A stretch of 6,236 bases of DNA from positions 1 through 6,236 of the forward strand of contig CAMDLJ010000166.1 in the NCBI GenBank assembly GCA_945901665.1. Reading direction: 5' to 3'. The stretch is from Bordetella parapertussis (lineage in GTDB: Bacteria > Pseudomonadota > Gammaproteobacteria > Burkholderiales > Burkholderiaceae). The translations under genes were made by a program, and so were the position numbers. Under the pieces are notes generated by a model, which worked only from the letters and a program-made list of their open reading frames with translations, made no database searches and had not been told where the DNA came from. Each line of letters opens with the position of its first letter. Positions within the stretch are counted from its first letter, which is position 1. Shown here in pieces: positions 1-5,317 of this stretch.

Positions 1-954
1 ATCGGCGACCCTTCAGGGCGCAACAGCACCCGCCCGCCACTGACGCCCGAGCAAATCAAGCTCAATGCCGACACCTATTACAAACAAGCCAGCATGGTGC
101 TGGACCCGACCAAAACCGAGATCCGCTACAACAGCGAGTGGAGCGAGCCCTTGGGTGCGAGCGGCATGATTCAGTTGGCTTCGCGCTACACCGTGGCGCG
201 GATGATGGAGCGCGACGACTTTCACAAGCGCTTCCACGGCGGCCAGTCCATCAGCGTGCATGAGTTTTTGTACCCGCTGATGCAGGGCTATGACAGCGTG
301 GCCCTCAAAAGCGATTTGGAATTGGGCGGCACCGACCAAAAATTCAACCTGCTCATGGGCCGCCATTTGCAGCAAGAGTACGGTCAAGAGCCGCAATGCA
401 TTTTGACCATGCCATTGCTCGAAGGTTTGGACGGCGTGGACAAAATGTCCAAAAGCAAAAACAATTACATCGGCATCGCCGAAGATGCCAACACCATGTT
501 TGCCAAGGTCTTGTCGATCAGCGATACCTTGATGTGGCGCTGGTTCACCTTGCTGAGCTTTCAAAGTTTGCAGGCCATTGCCGCTTTGAAGGCTGAGGTC
601 GATGGGGGGCGCAACCCGCGCGACGCCAAGGTGATGTTGGCCAAAGAAATCACCACCCGCTTTCACAGCGCGGCCTTGGCCGATGCCGCCGAGCAAGACT
701 TTGTCAACCGCAGCAAGGGCGGGGTGCCCGAAGTCATCCCTGAGGTGACGCTGAGCGGCGCACCACTGGGCATTGCGGCGCTGTTGAAAAGCGCAGGCTT
801 GGCACCATCGAGCAGCGAGGCCAGCCGCTTGATCGACGGCGGCGGAGTGCGCATCGATGGCAGCGTGGTCAGCGACAAAGGTTTGAAGCTCAACGCAGGA
901 ACTTATGTGGTGCAAGTGGGCAAGCGCAAGTTTGCCAGGGTGCATCTGAGCTGA
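1..954 (+). CDS. tyrS: Tyrosyl-tRNA synthetase (5' end missing)
   Basis: Class I aminoacyl-tRNA synthetase that joins tyrosine to tRNA-Tyr in the cytoplasm. The reading frame is open from base 1 and ends at TGA 952-954, giving 317 visible codons. Family members of this type are about 400 residues, so roughly the first 90 residues, including the HIGH-type ATP motif, lie outside the window. Visible signatures, numbered from the first codon here: IGDPSGR at 1-7; the tyrosine-recognition pattern Y-x3-Q-x2-D at 91-98; GGTDQKFN at 109-116, the conserved segment facing the active site; and KMSKS at 148-152 (nt 442-456), the transition-state loop. An S4-type RNA-binding domain fills the C-terminus (about nt 769-951) and would contact the tRNA. 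The KMSKS form, rather than the KFGKT of E. coli TyrS, fits the second bacterial TyrRS subfamily. The identification is secure and nothing in the visible part looks broken. Confidence 0.97.
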   Translation: MGDPSGRNSTRPPLTPEQIKLNADTYYKQASMVLDPTKTEIRYNSEWSEPLGASGMIQLASRYTVARMMERDDFHKRFHGGQSISVHEFLYPLMQGYDSVALKSDLELGGTDQKFNLLMGRHLQQEYGQEPQCILTMPLLEGLDGVDKMSKSKNNYIGIAEDANTMFAKVLSISDTLMWRWFTLLSFQSLQAIAALKAEVDGGRNPRDAKVMLAKEITTRFHSAALADAAEQDFVNRSKGGVPEVIPEVTLSGAPLGIAALLKSAGLAPSSSEASRLIDGGGVRIDGSVVSDKGLKLNAGTYVVQVGKRKFARVHLS

Positions 955-959
955 CCCAT

Positions 960-977
960 CCCTTCCTTGGTGAAGGG
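960..977 (+). repeat. Short inverted repeat between tyrS and the CDF gene
   Basis: The 41-bp gap after tyrS contains CCCTTC, a 6-base loop, then GAAGGG, a perfect 6-bp stem that a T:G pair can extend by one. It starts 5 bases after the tyrS stop. No T-run follows, so it is not a classical intrinsic terminator. It could be a 3'-end stabiliser, a weak pause or chance. It could also hide the GAAGGGG purines from acting as a ribosome site, although these lie about 15 or more bases from the next ATG and would be poorly placed in any case. Confidence 0.35.
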
Positions 978-983
978 GCGGCC

Positions 984-989
984 TATCAT
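984..989 (+). promoter_or_regulatory. Possible -10 element for the CDF gene
   Basis: TATCAT matches five of the six bases of the sigma-70 -10 consensus and ends 6 bases before the ATG at 996. Transcription starting at the usual distance would begin at or next to the A of the start codon, giving a leaderless or nearly leaderless mRNA. I see no convincing -35 hexamer at 16-18 bp spacing, and no Shine-Dalgarno sequence at normal distance. The same spacing recurs before dbpA. This is an inference from pattern only. Confidence 0.3.
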
Positions 990-995
990 CGGGCC

Positions 996-1925
996 ATGAA
1001 TCGACCACTGGCCTTTGACTTTACGCCTAAGCAGTTGCTTTGGGCCTCCATCGTTGTGGCGTTGATCACCATTGGCCTCAAAACCTGGGCCTGGTATATC
1101 ACCGACTCGGTGGGTTTGTTGTCGGATGCCATGGAGTCTTTGGTCAACCTGGCCAGTGCCATGTTTGGCCTGACCATGGTCACCGTGGCAGCGCTGCCCC
1201 CGGACGAAGAACACCCCTATGGCCACCACAAGGCCGAATATTTTTCTTCCGGCTTTGAGGGCATCCTCATCATTGTGGCGGCCTTGGGCATTATTTGGAC
1301 AGCGGCCCACCGCTTTAGCGACCCTCAGCCCTTGCAAGAGGTGGGTATGGGTCTTGCGTTGTCGGTGGGCAGTTCTGTGCTGAATGGCGTGTTGGCCTGG
1401 GTCATGATGGGCGCTGCCCGGCAACACCGCTCCATGGCCTTGGAGGCCGATGCCAAACACCTGGTCACCGATGTTTGGACCTCGGTGGGCGTGGTGCTCG
1501 GAATTGTTTTGGTGCAGTGGAGCGGTTGGTTGTGGCTGGACGCGGTGGTTGCCATTGCCGTGGCCCTGAATATTTTCAAAGAGGGCGTGCATTTGATTTG
1601 GCGCTCCTCGCAAGGTTTGATGGACGAGGCCGTCGAGCCAGAGACCATGCAACATATCCAGGCGGTGTTGGACAGTTTTGCCCATCAGCGAGGGGCCACG
1701 GCCATCATCCGTTTCGACCACGTCACCACCCGCCGTGCCGGTCAACGGCGTTTTGTCGATGTCCACATGCACATGCCGTCGAGTTGGTCGTTGGGGCGCG
1801 CGGCGGCCTTGCGCACCAGTGTTGAACAGGCCCTGATGAGCGCCGTGCCCGGCTTGCGTGCCAGTATCCAGTTGCTGCCCAGCGATGTGGAAGCGCACTT
1901 TGATGATGTGCGCGACTTGAAGTAA
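996..1925 (+). CDS. Cation diffusion facilitator (CDF) family transporter
   Basis: Inner-membrane antiporter of 309 residues, the usual CDF size, expected to export a divalent metal (zinc, iron, manganese, cobalt or similar) in exchange for protons. About six hydrophobic segments are visible near residues 14-35, 39-66, 87-105, 116-138, 156-175 and 178-202. A hydrophilic cytoplasmic domain (about 210-309) follows, matching the dimerising ferredoxin-like CDF tail. The loop HPYGHHKAE at 73-81 is a CDF hallmark. The membrane metal site looks like E47 and N51 in helix 2 with H155 and D159 in helix 5. This differs from the HD/HD, DD/HD and DD/DD quartets of zinc and iron members, so the substrate cannot be assigned. 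In the tail, the histidine and aspartate often seen in an 'AHxxxDxIE' helix appear as A270 and T274 by eye alignment. It begins 41 bp after tyrS and has no clear ribosome site. The ATG at 996 is the first in frame after tyrS and gives a standard N-terminus. Confidence 0.93.
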   Translation: MNRPLAFDFTPKQLLWASIVVALITIGLKTWAWYITDSVGLLSDAMESLVNLASAMFGLTMVTVAALPPDEEHPYGHHKAEYFSSGFEGILIIVAALGIIWTAAHRFSDPQPLQEVGMGLALSVGSSVLNGVLAWVMMGAARQHRSMALEADAKHLVTDVWTSVGVVLGIVLVQWSGWLWLDAVVAIAVALNIFKEGVHLIWRSSQGLMDEAVEPETMQHIQAVLDSFAHQRGATAIIRFDHVTTRRAGQRRFVDVHMHMPSSWSLGRAAALRTSVEQALMSAVPGLRASIQLLPSDVEAHFDDVRDLK

Positions 1926-1952
1926 TGGGGGCCAGGCTCCAATGAACCCATT

Positions 1953-1958
1953 GATAAT
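1953..1958 (+). promoter_or_regulatory. Possible -10 element for dbpA
   Basis: GATAAT differs from the sigma-70 -10 consensus at one base and ends 6 bases before the dbpA ATG at 1965, the same spacing as the element before the CDF gene. No -35 stands out 16-18 bp upstream, and no Shine-Dalgarno sequence precedes the ATG. If functional it would give a leaderless transcript. Otherwise dbpA may simply be read through from the CDF gene 39 bp upstream. Confidence 0.3.
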
Positions 1959-1964
1959 GGCCGC

Positions 1965-3344
1965 ATGACCCAAGCTTTCAGCGCACTGCCTCTTTCCCCC
2001 GAAACCCTCGCCAACCTCGATCAACTCGGTTACACCGAAATGACCCCCATCCAAGCGGCGAGCTTGCCCTTGGCGCTGGCGGGCAAAGACCTGATCGCCC
2101 AAGCCAGCACCGGCAGCGGCAAAACCGCTGCGTTTGGTTTGCCTGTGGTGGAAAAACTCACTCCCAACTTTCACGCGGTGCAAGCGTTGGTGATGTGCCC
2201 GACACGCGAATTGGCCGATCAAGTCACGACAGAAATTCGCCGCTTGGCCAGAGCCACCGCCAATATCAAAGTGGTGACGCTGTGCGGTGGCGTGGCCTTG
2301 CGCGGCCAAGAGCAAAGCTTGCAGCACGGCGCCCATGTGGTGGTGGGCACGCCTGGGCGCATCTTGGACCACTTGACGCGTGGCAATTTGCGTTTGGATT
2401 CGGTCAAAACCTTGGTGCTCGATGAAGCCGACCGCATGCTCGACATGGGTTTTTACGACGACATGAAGCAGTTGATTGCGCAATGCCCTGCCCAGCGGCA
2501 AACCCTGTTGTTCTCCGCCACTTATCCCGAGGGCATTGCCAAGTTGTCGGCGCAGTTCATGCGCGAGCCACAAACGGTGAAAGTGCAAACCGTTCACGCG
2601 GCTGACAAAATTCGCCAAGTGTTTTACGAAGTGCGCGAAGACGAGCGCCTGCATGCGGTGTCTTTGCTGCTGAACCACTTCCGGCCCGAATCGACGCTCG
2701 CTTTTTGCAACACCAAGCAGCAATGCCGCGAGTTGTTGGCGGTGCTGCAAGCCCAAGGCTTTGACGCGCTGGCGCTGTATGGCGAGTTGGAGCAGCGCGA
2801 GCGTGATCAGGTGCTGGTGCAGTTTGCCAACCGTTCTTGCTCGGTTTTGGTGGCAACAGACGTGGCAGCCCGTGGCTTGGACATCAGCCAGTTGAATGCG
2901 GTGATCAATGTGGACGTCACGCCAGACGCCGAATTGCACATCCACCGCATCGGGCGTACTGGTCGAGCCGATGCCCAAGGTTTGGCACTGACCTTGGTCA
3001 GCTTGGACGAGATGGGGGCGGTCGGGCGCATTGAGGTGTTGCAGAGCCAAGAATCTCAATGGGCCAAGTTGTCTGATTTGAGCCCTGCTGTGGGGGACAA
3101 GTTGCAAGCCCCCATGCGCACCTTGCAAATTGTGGGCGGGCGCAAAGAAAAAATCCGCGCTGGCGACGTGCTCGGTGCCATGACGGGCGAGGCGGGTTTT
3201 GTCGCCGATCAAATTGGCAAAATCAACGTGAACGAGTTTTCCACCTACGTGGCGGTTGAGCGCGGCATTGCTGAGTTGGCATTGCAACGCTTGTCGCAGG
3301 GGCGCATCAAAGGCAAGGGCGTCAAAGTCCGCGCTTTGGGCTGA
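1965..3344 (+). CDS. dbpA: ATP-dependent RNA helicase DbpA
   Basis: DEAD-box helicase of 459 residues, essentially the length of E. coli DbpA. It unwinds short RNA duplexes in late 50S assembly and is recruited to helix 92 of 23S rRNA by its C-terminal domain. All motifs are present in order: Q motif GYTEMTPIQ (22-30), Walker A ASTGSGKT (47-54), PTRELA (79-84), GG (108-109), TPGR (129-132), DEAD (153-156), SAT (184-186), FCNT (247-250), ATDVAARGLDI (297-307) and HRIGRTGR (327-334). The tail from about 384 has the DbpA-specific RRM-like domain, with GDVLGAMTG at 400-408 and the basic end QGRIKGKGVKVR. This tail separates DbpA from RhlE, SrmB and CsdA. The ATG at 1965 places the conserved Phe of the Q-motif region at residue 5, as in E. 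coli. The other nearby ATGs (1942, 1957) are out of frame. The stop is TGA 3342-3344. dbpA is last in the rightward group and converges on the MaoC gene. Confidence 0.96.
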   Translation: MTQAFSALPLSPETLANLDQLGYTEMTPIQAASLPLALAGKDLIAQASTGSGKTAAFGLPVVEKLTPNFHAVQALVMCPTRELADQVTTEIRRLARATANIKVVTLCGGVALRGQEQSLQHGAHVVVGTPGRILDHLTRGNLRLDSVKTLVLDEADRMLDMGFYDDMKQLIAQCPAQRQTLLFSATYPEGIAKLSAQFMREPQTVKVQTVHAADKIRQVFYEVREDERLHAVSLLLNHFRPESTLAFCNTKQQCRELLAVLQAQGFDALALYGELEQRERDQVLVQFANRSCSVLVATDVAARGLDISQLNAVINVDVTPDAELHIHRIGRTGRADAQGLALTLVSLDEMGAVGRIEVLQSQESQWAKLSDLSPAVGDKLQAPMRTLQIVGGRKEKIRAGDVLGAMTGEAGFVADQIGKINVNEFSTYVAVERGIAELALQRLSQGRIKGKGVKVRALG

Positions 3345-3368
3345 TCATCAACCAGCCACTTGAATGGC
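3339..3368. repeat. Weak inverted repeats in the dbpA/maoC convergent gap
   Basis: The 39-bp space between the two convergent stops holds only weak symmetry. GGCTG pairs with CAGCC (3339-3343 with 3353-3357, 9-base loop), spanning the dbpA stop. GCCA pairs with TGGC (3355-3358 with 3365-3368, 6-base loop), overlapping the first. Neither has a T-run on either strand. They could form a marginal bidirectional termination structure, but chance is an equally good explanation. Confidence 0.2.
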
Positions 3369-3383
3369 CATCGTCTATGCGGC

Positions 3384-3851
3384 TCAGTTTGCCGTGGGTG
3401 GGTAACGCCGCACCAGGTATTGCGCCACACACACCGGCTTTTCTTGGCCTTCGCACGCCACGCTCACCTGCCATGTCAGTTGCAATGCGTCCCCAGCTAT
3501 CTTCTCAACGGCCTGCAAATGCAGCAAGGCTCGCAATCTGCTGTGGACACGAACCGGTGCCATGAAGCGCACTTTGTTGAGGCCATAGTTGACACCCATG
3601 GAAGCTGCCTGCACGGTGTAAGCGGTGCTGAAAAAATGAGGTATCAACGACAGGGTCAAAAAGCCATGCGCAACGGTCGCGCCAAAGGGGCCTTGGGCCG
3701 CACGCACGGGATCCACATGGATCCATTGGTGGTCGCCTGTGGCTTGGGCAAAGCCATCGATCTGCGCTTGTGTGATGGTCAGCCATTCGCTCCAGCCGAT
3801 ATCTTGGCCCACGCATGTGGCCAACTCATCCCAGCTTAAAAAGGTTCGCAT
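3384..3851 (-). CDS. MaoC-like hotdog-fold dehydratase ((R)-specific enoyl-CoA hydratase type)
   Basis: A cytoplasmic single-hotdog protein of 155 residues, typical for the family. Members add water to, or remove it from, 2-enoyl-CoA/(R)-3-hydroxyacyl-CoA; some feed PHA precursors. The hydratase-2 motif is clear: FAQATGDHQWIHVDP at 34-48, with D40 and H45 as the catalytic Asp/His pair, followed by GPFGATVAHGFLTLSL at 54-69. VRFMAPVR (94-101) matches the conserved strand after the active site. The acyl substrate cannot be read from sequence. I chose the ATG at 3851 because MRTFLSWDEL looks like the family N-terminus and a G7 tract sits 9 bases upstream as a ribosome-site substitute. The in-frame ATG at 3869, 3 bases after the ybeY stop, would add six residues (MGGITD) and is a real alternative. 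The gene lies 21 bp after ybeY and is probably co-transcribed with phoH and ybeY. It stops at TGA 3386-3384. Confidence 0.9.
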   Translation of the reverse strand: MRTFLSWDELATCVGQDIGWSEWLTITQAQIDGFAQATGDHQWIHVDPVRAAQGPFGATVAHGFLTLSLIPHFFSTAYTVQAASMGVNYGLNKVRFMAPVRVHSRLRALLHLQAVEKIAGDALQLTWQVSVACEGQEKPVCVAQYLVRRYPPTAN

Positions 3852-3860
3852 GTCGGTTAT

Positions 3861-3867
3861 CCCCCCC
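3861..3867 (-). promoter_or_regulatory. G7 tract acting as ribosome site for maoC
   Basis: On the minus strand a run of seven Gs ends 9 bases before the ATG at 3851. A G-run can pair with the CCUCC anti-Shine-Dalgarno, partly by G-U pairing, so this probably sets the maoC start. If the upstream ATG at 3869 is used instead, the run encodes Gly-Gly and its length fixes the reading frame. Confidence 0.4.
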
Positions 3868-3872
3868 ATGTC

Positions 3873-4328
3873 TCAAGCATAAGGGTTGGGCAAGCCCAAT
3901 CCCAACATGATGGTCACCTCTTGCGCTTCCATGGCCAATGCATCTGCCAAAGAAGTTTCATGGTCCCAGCCTTGAGCGTGTAAGGTGCCATGCACCAAAA
4001 GATGAGCGTAATGCGCCGCCAGCGTTTTGCCTTGCTCTTTGGCCTCTTGCGCAATCACAGGGGCACACAGCACCAAGTCGGCCATCACCACCGGTGACTG
4101 CGCATAATCAAAAGTCAGCACGTTGGTGGCGTGATTTTTTTTTCGGTAACTGTGGTTGAGTGCTCTTCCTTCATCCAAGCCGACAACGCGCACCGTGATT
4201 TCTGCATCGTGTGCCAAAGCATGTCGAATGCAGCGCGAGACCACATGTCGCGCCAAGGCATGGCGGTGTCGTTTGGCGGCGGGGATATCGCCAAATTGCA
4301 AAGACAAAACGAGTTTTTTCAGCGGCAT
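3873..4328 (-). CDS. ybeY: Endoribonuclease YbeY (rRNA maturation factor)
   Basis: A metal-dependent endoribonuclease of 151 residues (UPF0054 family, typically about 150-160) needed for 16S rRNA 3' maturation and 70S ribosome quality control in characterised bacteria. The zinc motif is complete: HGTLHAQGWDH at 113-123, with H113, H117 and H123 as ligands. Just upstream, ATNVLTFDY at 67-75 is the second family signature. The ATG at 4328 starts 4 bases after the phoH-like stop and gives the normal N-terminus (MPLKKLVLSL). Longer in-frame starts at 4370, 4406 and 4412 would overlap phoH and add family-atypical residues, so I reject them. The short gap suggests translational coupling. Codons 62-65 contain a run of nine As (4143-4135). 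The order phoH-ybeY is conserved across proteobacteria, which supports the call. Confidence 0.96.
   Translation of the reverse strand: MPLKKLVLSLQFGDIPAAKRHRHALARHVVSRCIRHALAHDAEITVRVVGLDEGRALNHSYRKKNHATNVLTFDYAQSPVVMADLVLCAPVIAQEAKEQGKTLAAHYAHLLVHGTLHAQGWDHETSLADALAMEAQEVTIMLGLGLPNPYA
4135..4143 (-). repeat. Homopolymer A9 run inside ybeY
   Basis: Nine consecutive As on the coding strand of ybeY span Arg62-Lys63-Lys64-Asn65, just before the ATNVLTF signature. Family members commonly have basic residues here, so the run can come from plain AAA codon choice. It is the longest homopolymer I noticed in the window and a possible site of polymerase slippage or of sequencing error. As given, the frame is intact. 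Confidence 0.6.
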
Positions 4329-4332
4329 GGGT

Positions 4333-5277
4333 TCAGGCGGTTTTGTTTCTGCGCTGGTGGTCGTAAGCATCGACGATGCGCGCGACCAAAGGGTGGCGGA
4401 CCACATCGGCACTGGTGAAGTGGGTCATGGCAATGCCGGGCACCCGTTTGAGCACCCGCTCGGCATCGACCAAGCCACTGAGGTGGCCTTTGGGCAGGTC
4501 AATTTGGCTCACGTCGCCGGTCACCACTGCCTTGGCACCAAAGCCCAAGCGGGTCAGAAACATTTTCATTTGCTCGGGCGTGGTGTTTTGCGCTTCGTCC
4601 AAAATCACAAAGGCGTTGTTCAGGGTACGTCCTCGCATGAAGGCCAATGGGGCAATTTCCAATGCGTTTCGCTCGAATGCTTTTTGCACCCTTTCAAAAC
4701 CCATCAGGTCGTACAAGGCGTCATACAAGGGGCGCAAATAGGGGTCGACCTTTTGCCCCAGGTCGCCGGGCAAAAAGCCCAACTTCTCGCCGGCCTCCAC
4801 TGCGGGGCGGGTGAGCACAATGCGTTGCACCGTACTGCGCTCTAAAGCGTCGATTGCGCAAGCCACGGCCAAATAGGTTTTGCCAGTGCCTGCGGGCCCA
4901 ATGCCAAAGGTGATGTCGTGTTGGGCAATGTGCTCCAAATAAACACCCTGTGTGGGCGTGCGCGCTTGCAACTGGGTGCGCCGGGTGAGCAGTTGCATGG
5001 CCCCGTTGTCGGCCTCTTGCAGACCTTGGTCCCCAGCGAGCATCCACTGCACTTGATCGGCTGGGATGGGCTTGGTGGCGCGCTCGTACAAGGCTTGCAG
5101 CACTTCCAGGGCCTGGGTGGCCTTGGCCTTGGGGCCATCGATCTTGAACTGCTCGTGCCGGTGCGCGATTTTGACTTGCAACCCCAACTCGATGGTGCGC
5201 AAATGTTCATCCATGGCGCCGCACAAGTGTCCCAGTCGGGTGTTGTTGGGCGGGCTGAAGGTGTGGCGCAGAATCAA
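4333..5277 (-). CDS. ybeZ: PhoH-like ATPase (YbeZ type)
   Basis: A cytoplasmic P-loop ATPase of 314 residues, resembling E. coli YbeZ, which is reported to work with YbeY. The N-terminal part includes PPNNTRLGHLCG (9-20), equivalent to the YbeZ segment before its KH-like region. The PhoH core holds GIGPAGTGKT (125-134, Walker A), TRPAVEAGEKLGFLPGDL (156-173), DPYLRPLYDAL (178-188), VILDEAQN (224-231, Walker B), the QMKMFLTRLG segment (236-245) and TGDVSQIDLP (253-262). No ATG lies in frame before residue 22 (Met in CGAMDEHL), which would delete conserved sequence. TTG at 5277 gives MILRHTF, which fits the family and has a weak ACGGA 9 bases upstream. The GTG at 5340 and TTGs at 5328 and 5304 would extend into or across ruvA's start region. 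It leads a probable phoH-ybeY-maoC operon and is divergent from ruvA. The function is well assigned to family; the biochemical role is less certain. Confidence 0.94.
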   Translation of the reverse strand: MILRHTFSPPNNTRLGHLCGAMDEHLRTIELGLQVKIAHRHEQFKIDGPKAKATQALEVLQALYERATKPIPADQVQWMLAGDQGLQEADNGAMQLLTRRTQLQARTPTQGVYLEHIAQHDITFGIGPAGTGKTYLAVACAIDALERSTVQRIVLTRPAVEAGEKLGFLPGDLGQKVDPYLRPLYDALYDLMGFERVQKAFERNALEIAPLAFMRGRTLNNAFVILDEAQNTTPEQMKMFLTRLGFGAKAVVTGDVSQIDLPKGHLSGLVDAERVLKRVPGIAMTHFTSADVVRHPLVARIVDAYDHQRRNKTA

Positions 5278-5317
5278 GTTGATAATCCGTTGAAATTTCC
5301 CCAATGATAGGCATTCG
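5278..5317. promoter_or_regulatory. Divergent phoH/ruvA regulatory region
   Basis: These 40 bp must carry at least the 5' parts of two divergent transcription units unless their promoters lie inside the opposite gene. Facing phoH, the minus strand reads TATCAT at 5309-5304, identical to the hexamer before the CDF gene, which would leave a short leader of about 20 bases. A second match, GATTAT, lies closer to the TTG start. Facing ruvA there is TTGAAA at 5290-5295 (five of six to the -35 consensus) and a weak GATAGG at 5306-5311, ending 6 bases before the ATG, but their spacing to each other is too short for a pair. GATAAT is at 5281-5286. I see no LexA-type operator (CTG-N10-CAG) in the gap. 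Confidence 0.35.

Noticed and set aside
442..456. KMSKS in place of KFGKT as an oddity in TyrRS
   Set aside because: KMSKS is normal for the second bacterial TyrRS subfamily, so it is not unusual.
13..1008. Minus-strand open frame opposite tyrS (331 codons)
   Set aside because: Same codon-phase shadow effect over tyrS; no recognisable motifs and low-complexity composition.
1942..1964. ATGs at 1942 and 1957 as alternative dbpA starts
   Set aside because: Both are out of frame with dbpA.
903..3287. Very long open frame on the minus strand (794 codons) opposite the CDF gene and dbpA
   Set aside because: Its codons are exact reverse complements of the sense codons (same phase as 996 and 1965). 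Stops would need TTA, CTA or TCA sense codons, which are rare here, so openness is a codon-bias artefact. The product is rich in His, Gln and Gly with no domain signature.
3360..3839. Plus-strand open frame opposite maoC
   Set aside because: In codon register with maoC, whose D40/H45 motif is clear; the plus product has no family features.
4329..4412. Longer ybeY start at 4412 (28 extra residues)
   Set aside because: It would overlap the phoH-like coding region by about 80 bases and adds residues unlike the family N-terminus; the ATG at 4328 fits.
4156..4845. Plus-strand open frame opposite phoH and the start of ybeY
   Set aside because: In codon register with phoH; the minus strand encodes complete Walker A/B motifs, so this is a shadow.
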